Source: Iris pallida (Eukaryota > Streptophyta > Magnoliopsida > Asparagales > Iridaceae). From it: a DNA stretch of 64,000 nucleotides. Position 1 is the first letter of the stretch; each line of letters starts with the position of its first letter. Under the pieces are notes generated by a model. That model was given only the letters and a program-made list of their open reading frames with translations. It was not told where the DNA came from and did not search any database. Below are positions 24,939 to 36,441 of this stretch, in pieces. The DNA is taken from NCBI GenBank assembly GCA_029216955.1, contig JANAVB010042220.1:15124299-15188298 (forward strand). Direction: 5' to 3'. The position numbers and the translations under genes were made by a program.

Positions 24939-25055
24939 TACTTTAAAATAGGTGTATGTTGTATATATATACATATTTTGGTAGGTATACTGTTACGAAC
25001 TATATTAAGATTTTACAAATAATTTTTATATTATTTTAGATTTTTAGAAATTTTT
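24651..25055. repeat. Tandem duplication with long (TA)n arrays inside H
   Basis: A segment beginning ttagtactttaaaatagg and ending tttagatttttagaaatt appears at 24681-24799 and again at 24933-25051, about 252 bp apart. The copies differ at very few positions and are separated by TA arrays (24800-24932). Another TA run lies at 24651-24680. Confidence 0.9.
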
Positions 25056-26649
25056 AGAATTACTGTTAGGTTTTATAGATGTTTTATTGAAGCACTGTTA
25101 GTTTTAATAACAAAAAAGGGAGTTACTATTCCCCTGCAGGGGAACTATAGATCGGGCAGACCCGAGCCCTCCACTCTGCTACAGAGGAGCAGGTTTATAA
25201 ATACACGTTTTTAAAAAAGAAAAGAAAAATCGAAAACCAGTCTTCACTTTAGCGGCGACCTCATCTCCCTCCGCCATGCTCCCCTACATGACCGCCGACC
25301 ACCAGAGCCGCGACCAGCCACTGTGCGCGTGACAACAACAAAGTTTCACGCAATAGCAACAACAACTCAAATTTCGACCAGGATATCACAAACTTTCGAA
25401 ATCTACTTGAACAGTATTGTAGACAACCTATAGGTCTATGAAACCTTGTTTGTAGATATAAATTTCATTGACAGTATGTTGAGAAATCAAATTTCCAAAA
25501 TCGACAAAAATAATTCTCAAAATTGTAAAAAATTTAGAAAAAATTTACCGATACAACGTGCCCCCAACAAATCAGGCGACACGATCATGAGCCGAAAGCA
25601 TCGAAAGGTGCATATCGACTCCGCGAACGTATGGGATTCGACAAAGCTCGATTTCGTTGTGTGTGCACGACAAAATCGAGGTGTAGCGATCGAGATACCC
25701 CATATCGGCCTCTTTGCAAACTAGCCTACAACTTCGTGCACGTTCGTTATCTCGAGACGAAACTTGTGCCACTGGACTCGTATCATTTTTCTTGTCCTGT
25801 TAGCCAGGTTAGGTCCGATTTTGAGAAGGTTGATTGGAACACTATTTTGGTGGGCCTATGACCCGATCTACTACCAAAATTTACTGATTTAGCGACGACA
25901 ATATCCATCGCCGATCCGTCCCTAAATATGTTTAGCAACGGATCACTGACGGATATTGACCAAAAAAATTCGTCGGTAAAAAGCTCGTCGCTAAATCTAT
26001 CCGTCGCTAGGTTGTCGCCAGGCGACGATTTAGCGACGGATTTCCGTCAGCCTTATCCGCACAACTAGCGACGACTTGCTGACGATTTTTCGTCAAATCA
26101 AGTATCTGAAAGTGAGTGATACAACATATTACCGACGGATATGTCCGTCGATAATTCGTCGGCAATTTGACGGTAAACGCGTATCCGAGAGTTTCTGATA
26201 TGCAAAGTCCGTCGCTAATCCGTCGCACTTTGTCACCATCTCGCGATGGATTAGCGACAGAATAGCGGCGGTAGATCCGTCGATCCGATTCTGAAAATGT
26301 TTGACCTTTCCAGAACCTTGGCGACGTATATTCCATCGCTAATCCGTCGAAAATAGTCGCTAGCTTGTCGCTGTTCAGTCGCAATTTTGGCGACGGATTA
26401 TCCGTCGCTAAATGTTTACCGACATCTAGCGACGGAGTAGCGACGACCTGTCCGTCGCTAAGGTTCTGTGTATCTTTCATATCTCCAGAACCTTGCCGAC
26501 GGATAAGTTGTCGCTAGGTAGTCGCTATCCGCCGCTAACTGGAAATTCCTGGAAATTCTCCAGTTAGCGACAGATATACCGTCGCTCAGTCGTCGCGAGT
26601 GGTCGCTATGTAGTCGCTAGTCCGTCGCTAACTGGGAATTTTTTGAAAC

Positions 26650-26940
26650 AAATTGCATAAAATCGAGCATTCCCTGTTCACACAACTTTCGAAACATCGA
26701 AAAATCACAATATAAATCACACAAACCAATATATAATCCAATATACATCACGCACCAATATATAATCTATCACAAATATGCATCACATAAACCAACATAA
26801 AATACACATCAATTATCCACAAATTAACCATTATCCAAAACATTCATAAAAATCTAATATCTGTCGCTATAATATCCAAAATTCTCACAAATATTCAACA
26901 TTTAAAAACTATTCAAATACAATACATCAAGGAGGAGGAG
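26650..26940. other. CACTA1 interior, noncoding
   Basis: A/T-rich stretch with repeated phrases such as caatatata and catcaca between the subterminal motif zone and the transposase tail. No gene is seen. Confidence 0.5.
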
Positions 26941-27180
26941 GAGTTCAATCGTCCGCTGGTGGTACTCCCTGCTGCGCCCGACGTAAATACACATCCACCA
27001 TGTATGGCTGTAATCCGTCGAAGACATGGTTTGGAAGTTGGCGTAGCTGCTCTGGCGACATCAGGTCAAGGGATGCCGTCACAGTAGGAGGCGGTACAAG
27101 AGGAGCAGCAAGGTTAAAAGAAAAGACACCCGGTGAAAGAAGGACCGACACCAGCAGTAGACGAACCGGCAGCAGCAGTA
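26941..27180 (-). pseudogene. 3' end of the CACTA1 transposase gene, cut off by the copia element
   Basis: The minus frame contains a Pro-rich stretch and then MSPEQLRQLPNHVFDGLQP, ending ADD before a stop at 26945-26947. It lies next to the target duplication cagta (27176-27180), so it directly continues the exon interrupted at 46414. The upstream frame does not join cleanly without a frameshift or small intron. A C-terminal helical tail of the transposase is the likeliest reading. Confidence 0.6.
27176..27180. repeat. Target-site duplication of the SIRE-type element (left)
   Basis: cagta here and at 46409-46413. Confidence 0.92.
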
Positions 27181-28564
27181 TGTAGAACCCTAGAGGGGGG
27201 TGAATAGGGAAATAAAAATAACTTGAGCACAAGAAGCAATATACGTCAAATAAAAAGAGAGAGTAAGAAGATCAAACACAAGATGTATCCTGGTATCCTT
27301 GCTAAAGGCAATCCAGTCCCGGAACTCTCTCCGGCTTAAATCTACTATTTAATAAAATAATACACACAAGTTTGGATCCGAAGAACTCGCCAACTTCAAC
27401 ACGAGTTTGGATTCGAAGAACTCGCCAACTTCAACACACGAGTTTTCTTACGAAGGCTCGCCAACTTCAAAGAAATGAGAAGAGAACTTGTTGATCTTCT
27501 AACACTTGAAGATCAAAATTTACAACTCTTAAGTACTCTAGCACATTGGGAGAGGATGACAATTAAAAGCTTGGTAGAGTATTAATGGTGGAGCTCTTGG
27601 TTGTTTAGAAAATTTATGGCAAGAGTGGATAAACCTTCAAGAAGAAGAAGGCTTACATTTATAAAGAAACCAAGAGTAGGTAGCATTCAATGCTCCAGGA
27701 TACAGGCTGACCGGTATACCATTGGTACGGACCGGCGTGCCGTCGGTATGCCGGTCGAACAGTAACGATCATAATTATATCTATTGGAAGCATTTAATTC
27801 TCGCCATTAATGCTAGTGTTTGCCATTCAAAAATCAAATTTCATAACCTGGTATACCGTCGGTATGCCGCGGTATGCCGTCGGTATACCGATGTTTGTCA
27901 CAGAACATTTTATGATAAACAAAATAGTATACCGTCGGTATGTCGGAGCATACCGTCGGTATGCCAATGTTTGTCACAGAATGTTTTGTGGCTCACAAAA
28001 CGGTATTCCGCCGGTATGCCGGAGTATACCGTCGGTATGCCGATAGTTATCACAGAACGTTTTTGAGGCAAACAAAACGGTATACCGTCGGTATGCCGGA
28101 GCATACCGTCGGTATGCCGATGTTTATCACAGAACGTTTTGTGGTACACAAAACGGTATACCGTCGGTATGCCGGAGCATACCGTCGGTATGTCGACATT
28201 TCTCACAGAAAGTTTTGTGGTCAATAAAACGGTATACTGCCGGTATGCCGGAGCATACCGCCGGTATGCCATTCTATAAGATATTGATATTTGACTTTAA
28301 GAATTAGAAAGTTTTTTGTTTTGTCATCCAACCTTAAGTGTTTACAGAAAGACCTAGACCTTGTACAGACTCCAAATCATGAAGTCTAGAGAGCCGTCTT
28401 TTCAAGGAATGCCGGTCTTTGCTTCAGTCTTCAAGGCTATGGTTGGTAAACTTGAATGGACAGACTTTATGTAGTAGAGCTTCTAAAATGATGTCAATCT
28501 GATAAACAGAGAAAACTGAACTACGAAGATGCTGTTAATATTATTAAAATATAATGTGCCAACA
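27181..28564 (-). repeat. 3' LTR of the SIRE-type element
   Basis: 1384 bp, bounded by tgtagaaccctag and gtgccaaca. Contains a tandem array (27845-28275) of units of about 80 bp built from ggtataccgtcggtatgcc pairs separated by a tttgtcacagaacgtttt-like spacer. The purine-rich tract follows in sense order just outside, at 28565-28580. Confidence 0.92.
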
Positions 28565-28580
28565 ATGTCTCCCATTTTGA
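28565..28580 (-). promoter_or_regulatory. Polypurine tract of the SIRE-type element
   Basis: On the minus strand aaaatgggagacattg abuts the LTR start tgttggc. The same motif precedes LTRs in SIRE relatives, and a similar one precedes the LTR of element E near 62875. Confidence 0.8.
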
Positions 28581-29000
28581 TAATTGACAAAATAGAGAGA
28601 TAGCATCTTTCGGGAGTGACTCCCCCGTAGGTAGACAACTCTCCCTCAATACGTTTTCTCCCACTTTGTCATTTAGTCAAAGATGGGAAAAAATAGCAAA
28701 ACAATAACAATTAATCGAGAACACAGTGTTATAGATAAAAGCATGCGTTTATAGATAAACGATATTAATCGGGTACATGCTTGGACAACCATAAGACACA
28801 ACATAAAGATAGATTAAAAACTCTCCTCTACGAGAGTTAGCAAGACAGAACAAGACATAGATAACAAGTCCCGCAGGACTGCACACAACTAGAAACACTC
28901 AAACACTGGCCCCCGAAGGACCTCCAAAGACATAAGACCATAAAGAAAAGAAAAAAAAGACAACCACTTATTCGACATCACCAACACAAGGAAGCCACCC

Positions 29001-30199
29001 CTACTCATTGGCCGGATCATCTCCTCCATCCTGAGCCCGGTGGAAAGCACCAAAAGGATCAATACCGTCCGGGTACATAAAGTCGTAGGTATTAGGATCG
29101 GAAAAGCGGGAGGCCTGGTACATCGGATCCTGAAGATTCAGATCCAGAAATGTATCCTGGTCCTGAAGGGTGCGCTGAATAAAATACGCCTGATCATGGA
29201 AGCGAGATTGGATCAGGGTTCCAAGGCCACGAGTGTGGGCCCGCATCTATTCCTCTGCCTGAGCCATACGCATGTCAAAATACTGCTGTGTCAGCAACAT
29301 GTAGTAGCCGGAGGCAAGAGGAGTAGAGGCGGGTGCAGCAGGAACAGAAGCTGACGGCTCTTGGGAGGAGGAGGCACGAGATGTGGAGGCACCACCTAGG
29401 GGACGAGAAACAACAAGGAAGGATGGTACACCGTCTGAGTAGCAAAGTAAGAGGTCGACTTGCTTTGCTTCCAAGATGAGAGTGATGAAGGATCCATAGT
29501 AGAGATTCTGCTTCCCCGTAGGCAGGACGCCGAAGAAGGCATGTAAAAGAGTCTTGGAGAAGGACCAAGGCTTCTTCGAATAGAGGAAGTACATGCAAAC
29601 CAGGGCGTAAGCGGTGATGGCATCATAGTTGCCGCCCTTGGGATAGAGAGTGTAGCACACGATCCTATGGAGCTCGTAATAGAACGGCTCCAGTTGTACG
29701 AAAAGGGCCGGAATAGAAGAAGGGTTTGGGCCCTTGCATATGATAGCACAGAAGTCGTCAAAGGAGCACTCCGCCGAAGGATAAAGAGTTGCCAAGCCCG
29801 GGAGAGCCTCTCCTCTGTCCGGGATGCCGAGAATGCTAGCGAGATGTCATGAGTCGTCAGGCAAAAATGGCTCTCGTTGACCATCGTCTCAATGTCACCG
29901 TTCTTGATATCAGGAACCATGTTACAGTAGAACAAACGTACGACGGTGGGGTAGACAGAAACTTGACGTCGAAGGAGGAAAGAGAGACTGACCTCCTCGA
30001 AGAGAGAAACATGGTCGGGGAAGAGGTTCCAGTTAATGGCGCGACCTTTGAAGACGTTATGGTGCACGAAGTGCTGGAACCAAGATTCGGCAGCCAAGGA
30101 GGAGGTAAAGATCCTCTGGTCAAAGCCATGGGACATAGGCACATGAGTGAAGGGATTGAAAGTGGTGGAGGAGGAACGGGGGCGCTTGTGGGTAGCCAT
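29001..30199 (-). pseudogene. Third reading frame of the SIRE-type element (plant transposon protein-like)
   Basis: Begins MATHKRPRSSSTTFNPF at 30199. After about 130 codons a single frameshift near 29800 moves into the frame that continues to 29247. There an in-frame stop interrupts it, and it then runs on to 29001; the original product was about 400 residues. The first half has a RAINWNLFPDH stretch followed by VRLFYCNM, resembling the plant-transposon-protein families with a short helical core and a V.eFYaN-like motif. The C-terminal half has Ser/Ala-rich and Asp-rich segments. No signal peptide or clear membrane segment is seen, so calling it envelope-like is not justified. Its position between RNase H and the 3' LTR is that of the extra ORF in SIRE-type elements. 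Confidence 0.7.
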
Positions 30200-30539
30200 G
30201 GAAGAAAGGAAGAAGGTTGAAAGAGAAAGTAGGGTTTTGAAATGAATAAGAGAATGAGGAAGAAAGTGGGTTTTTAAAAGAATTGTTAGGAAAGGGAACG
30301 GGTGGAAACGGTTATAGAGAAGAAGTGAAAAGAGTGGTGGTTTTGATATGGAGATAAAGGAGGAGTAAATGGGTGAGAGGAAGAGATAGATATTAATGAG
30401 GATAGAAAGTTAGGGTATTGGGAAGAGGAGATGAAGAGTTGGGTATGAATGGGAAGATGATGGATGTGATGGGTAGTTAATAGGAGAGAAGAAATAAAGA
30501 GGAAATAGAAGAGTGGTGGGTCCCGGAGCTGATGTGACA

Positions 30540-30670
30540 AAGCAGTCCGCCGCAAATCGGTATACCGTCGGTATGCCGATGGTATACCGATTTTTGGCAC
30601 AGAACATAATTCTGAACCAAAATCGGCATGCCGTCGGTATACCGCAGTATACCGTCGGTGTGCCGGTCGA
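30540..30670 (-). repeat. LTR-like ggtataccgtcgg repeats upstream of the third frame
   Basis: Four ggtata/ggtatg/ggcatg units with cgtcgg spacers and a ttggcacagaaca spacer match the array in this element's LTRs. The edge gtgtgccggtcgagaag resembles gtatgccggtcgaacag at 27748. It lies between pol and the third frame. Confidence 0.8.
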
Positions 30671-30952
30671 GAAGAACTATGAGTCGAAATTTAAGATGCT
30701 CAATTCTTGGTAAAGAAAAACGAAGCGATCCTCCGGGTGTGGTTTGGTGAAAATATCGGCTAACTCATAAGTAGTGTCAATAAATTCAAGGCGGATATCC
30801 CCCTTTTGTTGATGGCCACGAAGAAAGTGGTGTCTAATTTCAATGTGCTTCATACGTGAGTGACAAATCGGATTTTTCGTGAGATTGATCGAACTAGTGT
30901 TATCACATTTAATGGGGGTACAAGTATGAGAAATGCCATAATCAATAAGTGT

Positions 30953-32758
30953 TTATGACATCCAAAGAATTTGTGCACAACAGCAACCAATTTGTGCACA
31001 ACAGCAACCGACCGTAATATACTCGACCTCAGTGGTTGAAAGAGCAACAAAATTTTGTTTCTTACTAAACCACGATACTAAGGATTTCACAAGGAATAGA
31101 CATGTGCCGCTAGTGCTTTTTCGGTCAATTTTGCATCCGGCAAAATCTGCATCCGAGAAGCCGTGAAGCTCAAAGGATGAAGATTTCGGATACCAAAGGC
31201 CCATGTTAACGGTGCCTTTGAGATATCGAAAAATGTGCTTGACGGCACATAAGTGCGATTTCTTTGGATTTGCTTGATATCGTGCACAAAGACATACACT
31301 AAACATGATATCAGGACGGCTAGCAGTTAGATAAAGTAAACTACCGATCATACCTCGATACTTACGAATGTCGACCGATGTACCATCTTCATCATTGCCA
31401 AGCTTTTTTGTTGTTGCTATAGGAGTTCTCATTGATTTGGATGAGTCAAGTTCGAAACGCTTGAGGAGATCCTTTGTATATTTTGCTTGATTGATGAAGG
31501 TTCCTTTGGGTCCTTGTTTTGATTTGTAAGCCCAAAAAGAATGATAGTTCACCCATCATGCTCATTTCAAATTCTTCCTGCATTACTTTAGCAAATTCTA
31601 TATAAAGTGTATTGTTAGTAGAACCAAAAATAATGTCATCGACATAAATTTGAACCAATAAAAGAGTGCCGTTATGGGATTTGATAAAAAGTGTCGTGTC
31701 GACTTTGTCCTTAGAAAAATTATGTGAAATAAGAAAAGAGCTAAGACGCTCATACCAAGCACGGGGAGCTTGTTTGAGGCCATAAAGGGCTTTGTGGAGT
31801 TTGAACACGTGATTAGGAAATTGAAAATCTTCAAAGCCAGGAGGTTGTTTTACATAAACTTTCTCTTTAATAATACCATTTAGAAAAGCACTCTTAACAT
31901 CCATTTGAAAGAGTTTAAAATCATTAAAGCAAGCAAAAGCACATAGCATACGAATGGATTCAAGACGAGCAACCGGAGCATAGGTTTCTTCGTAGTCAGT
32001 GCCTTCCTCTTGGTTATAGCCTTGAGCAACCAATCGAGCTTTGTTACGAGTCACTAACCCATCTTCATTAAGTTTGTTTCGAAAACCCATTTAGTTCTAA
32101 TAATGGAGTAATTGCTAGGTTTAGGGACAAGTTTCCAAACCTTGTTTCGCTCAAATTAATTTAGCTCTTCTTGCATCGCTATCATCCAAAATTCATCATG
32201 AAAAGCATCACTAATATTTTTAGGCTCTATTTGAGAGATAAAAGCCACGTTTGCACAAAGATCACAAGTGGAGGATCTAGTGCTTACACTTGAAGAAGGA
32301 TCCCCAATGATAAGTTTCTTAGGATGATTGGTGACAAATCTCCATTCTTTTGGGAGATCCTTTTGAGGAGGGTCAAGTGGTGGAGACTCTTTTGTTGGAG
32401 GAGTCACAACTTTATTGTTAGATGAAGAAGGACGATCTCCAATAGAGGAGTTCTCCAACCCAAATGAGATGTCATCAATATCATCGGAAGAGGAGAATGT
32501 AGAAGAGTTAAGTTCATTAAAAGAGACATTGATTGACTCTTCGACAACAAGACTTCTTTTATTAAAAATACGAAAATCTTTACTATGAGTAGAGTATCCA
32601 AGGAATATTCCTTCATAGGCTTTTTCTTCAAACTTGCCTAGGTTATCCTTGGTATTCAAAATAAAATAGTTACATCCAAAAACTTTAAAATATTCAATAG
32701 AGGGAATTTTGTCAAACCAAAGCTCATAAGGAGTCTTTTTAGAAATAGGTCTAATCAA
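30953..32758 (-). pseudogene. Copia integrase C-end, reverse transcriptase and RNase H (SIRE-type)
   Basis: Three overlapping frames. 32758-32156 holds the integrase C-terminal part (KTPYELWFDKIPS, IFLGYSTHSKDFRIFNKRS). 32090-31446 is reverse transcriptase, with KARLVAQGYNQEEGTDYEET, MDVKSAFLNG, LYGLKQAPRAWY and the catalytic IYVDDIIFGS. 31552-30953 is the connection and RNase H, with RPDIMFSV, FSDADFAGCKIDRKSTSG and ALSTTEVEYI. A frameshift near 31550 separates RT from RNase H. A 21-bp direct repeat (30968-30988 and 30989-31009) duplicates seven residues just before LWM. The product would copy element RNA into DNA in virus-like particles; this copy is broken. Confidence 0.93.
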
Positions 32759-32829
32759 GACCCTATTTATAACATGACATGCCGTGTTAACGGTTTTCGT
32801 CTAAAAATATTGGGGGAGCTTATATTGGT

Positions 32830-33363
32830 TTAACATAACCCGGGCCATATTGCCAAGGGTTCTACTCTTTCTCTCCACAATACCATTTTGTTGAGGAGTT
32901 CGTGGACAAGCAAAATCATGTCCAAAACCATTCTTTTCACAAAATCTTTTGAAATAGCATTGTCAAATTCTCCTCCATGATCACTTCTAATCTTCTTAAT
33001 TGAAAAACCTTTCTTATTTTGAACACGTTTACAAAAAGCAACAAATTTACGAAAAGTATCACTTTTACAAGCAAGAAAAATAACCCAAGTAAATCTCGAA
33101 AAATTACCAACCAAAATAAAAGCATAAAGCTTGCCTCCAAGACTAGCTACTCTACTAGGACCAAAAAGATTCATATAAATAAGTTGAAGAGGTCTAGTGG
33201 TACTCACAGAGTTGATGGATTTAAAAGATGACTTGGTCAACTTACTTTTCTCGCATTCTTCACACACTATATCCTTTTTGAAAGGGATACTTGGGAGTTC
33301 TCTTACAAGCTTCTTGGTGGCAAGACGAGAAATGGTATCCATATTGGCGTGTCCGAGCCTCAT
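32830..33363 (-). pseudogene. Copia integrase N-terminal half (SIRE-type)
   Basis: Begins at the zinc-binding region (RLGHAN, then VCEECEKSK) and continues into the catalytic core. The first catalytic aspartate, in the usual HxDLFGP motif, is replaced by asparagine (MNLFGP), and the VDDFS stretch reads VGNFSRFTW. The second aspartate survives in SDHGGEF. After MVLD the frame is lost; the residues that should contain the catalytic glutamate are in another frame around 32890-32920. Both changes mean no integrase activity. Confidence 0.9.
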
Positions 33364-33372
33364 GTGCCAAAG

Positions 33373-34276
33373 TTAACTTTTATCGTTCTTAGCAACTAAG
33401 CACCTGTCATTGTTAGTGTCTTCGACAAGATATAAAACATAGATATTGTTTTCTCTAATGCCTTCATAAACAATAGATCCACTTGAACTATCGATAATGA
33501 AACATTTATGCTTAACAAACTTGATATCATAACCATTATCGGTAATATGACTAATACTAAGAAGACTGTGTTTAAGATTAGTAACAAGACACACATTCTT
33601 AATACAAAGATAAGGATGGGAACCGATATTACCATTTTCAATAATGTGACCTTTAAGATTGTTACCAAAGGAGACGTGTCCTTCCTTCTTCATCGATAGC
33701 GTTGTAAATAATGAAGCATCCCCGGTCTTGTGCCGTGAACAACCGCTATCGAGAATCCACTTGCTTCTAGCATGAGAAGGACTCTTCACCTACAACATAA
33801 GTTGAAGATGAATATTTTGGTACCCATGATCATATGGGTCCTTGAGTGTTAGTTTTAGAAACCCATTTATAAACTTTTTTATCAACTAGTTTCCTTGTAT
33901 GACAATAATTGGTCGTATATCCAAGGAAGCCACAGTAGTTGTACATCATAGAGGATTTAGAAGAAGACATGTGAGTATCATGCATATGTGAATCTCTAGT
34001 GTGAGGAGTTCTATCATTAGTATTATGATGATGATAATAAAAAGCATGATATGAAGTGTTCTTCTTAACAAATGGTCCTTTCCTTGTGTTAGAATAGGAC
34101 TTGTGTGTAGTGTTCATGTAAGAAATATGACTAGCATTGTGATGAGTGTGGGGGTGTCTAGGAGTATGTGTGTGAGTAGTATTCTTATTACCTAGTTTCT
34201 TACTCTGTACAAGAAGATCATTATACTTAATAGAAGTATCATATTCTCTTCTCTTAGCATCTTGAACTTTATGCAT
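33373..34276 (-). pseudogene. Copia protease and preceding gag C-terminus (SIRE-type)
   Basis: 33789-33373 has the aspartic protease active site WILDSGCSRHKTGD near its N-terminus, followed by the pre-integrase region (ISHITDNGYDIKF, YVLYLVED). Upstream, 34276-33830 is a His/Ser/Thr-rich stretch ending with a zinc-knuckle-like CGFLGYTTNYC. A stop or frameshift separates the two. The protease would cut the polyprotein in the particle. Confidence 0.85.
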
Positions 34277-34346
34277 GGCAAATTCATAAGCCCTTCTTAG
34301 GGATTGAATCTCATCATCCTTTTTTCTTGATAGTGATAAGGGATTC

Positions 34347-35681
34347 TTAAAACTTGAGTTGCAAAGACTCTATCTCATCCGCGTCAGAAGCGGGAGACTT
34401 CACTTTCACATCAATAATGATGCTAGAGAGTCTGTCTACTTCAAGTTGAAGAGCATCAACCTCTTTTAGAGATTTCTTGTATTTATTCCTAACACCTTTG
34501 TGCTCTTCATGTAGTTCAAAGATAGCTTTCTCCAAATCATCATAAGTAGGAGTATTTAAGGAGAGATCATCAAGTACCTCATCGGTTGCCATGAGACAAA
34601 CGTTTGTATTGTGTTTGCACTCTTTGTCATTGTCAGAGTCGCTTGCGTCATTCTCACACCAAATGCTTGTGTTGGCGAATTTCCTGGAGGACGAGCTTCC
34701 TTTGCTAGGCTTCTCGTACTTGCTTGAGTCTTTTCTTATCATGGTGCAGTCCCTCTTGATGTGTCCAGTTCTTCTGCATTGATAGCACGCCGGATCTTCA
34801 TCATTTTCTCGTCTGAAGCAGTTGGCTTTGTTGAATTTGAGGAACTTTCGGAAGTGCTTAGCTGTGAGAGCTATTTCTTCATCATCGTCCGACTCATTGT
34901 CGTCGGAGCTATCCTTGGAGTAGGACTTTGTAACTTTGAGAGCAAGAGACTTCTCCTTCTCTTTGGCCTTATCTTTGGCCTTCTCCTTCTCCTTTTCTTG
35001 TATGGAAGATTACTCTTGATCTTTCATATCGAGTTCAAGAGTCATAAGCTTCCCCATGTGGGTCTTAAGGTTCATGACTGTCAGGTCATTCCTCTCAATA
35101 ATTGTGGTAGCTTTAGGACTCCATACTTTTGTCAATCCTCTAAGGATTTTTCTGATCTTTTTATGAGCAGGATATTCCTTACTAAGAGAAGAAATAGGAT
35201 TAATAATATCACAAAAATGAGTAAACATGCAAGTAATAGACTCATCATGTTTCATCTTAAAGGACTCATATTCTTGCGTGAGTCAACTAATCTTGGATTC
35301 CTTTACTTGTGATGTTCCCTCGTGTGTGACTTTAAGCAACTTCCAAATCTCATTGGAAGTCTTGCAAGTAGAGATTCTATTGAATTCACTACTATCGAGA
35401 GCACAGTAAAGAGCGTTCATAGCTTTAGCATCTCGACTAGCAAGCTACTTGGTATTTTCAGTGAGCAAGTCCCTAAGGGTGTCAGATGCAACATCCTCAA
35501 TAACTCTGGAAGGTGTAGGGAGACCATTTATAACACAATCCCATAAATCAAAATCTATGGACTTCAGATAAATGCTCATCCTAATCTTCCAGTAGTTATA
35601 GTTGGTTCCATCAAATATGGGAGGCCTATTTGTGGAGTGTCCCTCATTGTAGAAGGTGTTGATACTAGGGTTAGTGGCCAT
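34347..35681 (-). pseudogene. Copia gag (SIRE-type)
   Basis: Begins at 35681, 34 bases after the primer site, with NRPPIFDGTNYNYWKIRMS, the usual start of copia gag (DUF4219-like). After breaks, 35255-35010 continues with the UBN2-type core (TCMFTHFCDIINPI, ILRGLTKVWSPKATTI). A zinc knuckle CYQCRRTGHIKRDC is encoded at about 34755-34796. 34742-34347 is charged, with a predicted coiled-coil-like stretch (LQLEVDRLSSIII). Several stops interrupt the frame. Confidence 0.85.
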
Positions 35682-35714
35682 GGATCACTCTAAGGGTGTA
35701 AATCCAAATCAAGA

Positions 35715-35733
35715 GAACAAAGCTCTGATACCA
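35715..35733 (-). promoter_or_regulatory. Primer-binding site (initiator tRNA-Met) of the SIRE-type element
   Basis: The minus strand reads tggtatcagagctttgttc, the standard copia primer site complementary to initiator tRNA-Met. It starts two bases from the LTR edge at 35736. Confidence 0.93.
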
Positions 35734-36436
35734 ATTGCAGAACCCTAGAGGGGGGGTGAATAGGAAAATAAAAATAACTTGAGCACAAGAAACAATATAC
35801 GTCAAATAAAAAGAGAGAGTAAGAAGATCAAACACAAGATGTATCCTAGTATCCTCGCTAGAGGTAATCCAGTCCCGGAACGCTCTCCAACTTAAATCCA
35901 CTATTTAATAAAATAGTACACACGAGTTTGGATCCGAAGAACTCGCCAACTTCAACATGAGTTTGGACTCGAAGAACTCGCCAACTTCAACACATGAGTT
36001 TTCTTACGAAGTCTTGCCAACTTCAAAGAAATGAGAAGAGAACTTGTTGATCTTCTAACACTTGAAGATCGAAATTTACAAGTCTTAAATACTCTAGCAC
36101 TTTGGGAGATGATGACAACTAAAAGCTTGGTAGAGTATTAATGGTGGAGCTCTTGGTTGTTTGGAAAGTTTATGGCAATAGTGGATAAACCTTTAAGAAG
36201 AAGAAGGCTTGCACTTATAAAGAAACCAAGAGTAGTAGCATTCAATGCTCCTGGATACAGGCTGACCAGTATATCGTTAGTATGGACCGGCATGCCGTCG
36301 GTATGCCGGTTGAACAGTAACGGTCATAATTATATCAGTTGAGAGCATTTAATGCTCGCCATTAATGCTAGTGTTTGCCATTCAAAAATCAAATTTCGTA
36401 ACCCGATATACCGTCGGTATGCCGCGGTATGCCGTC

Positions 36437-36441
36437 GGTAT
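36437..36441. repeat. Target-site duplication of element T (left)
   Basis: ggtat here and at 45663-45667. Confidence 0.92.

Noticed and set aside
27845..28275. Regularly spaced repeats resembling a CRISPR array
   Set aside because: Units are LTR tandem repeats with similar spacers in a plant retrotransposon; no cas genes and wrong organism type.
29001..30199. Retroviral-type envelope gene
   Set aside because: No signal peptide, fusion peptide or membrane anchor is visible; resemblance is to plant transposon proteins.
29396..30220. Plus-strand frames at 29667-29852 and 29849-30220
   Set aside because: They are antisense shadows of the SIRE third frame.
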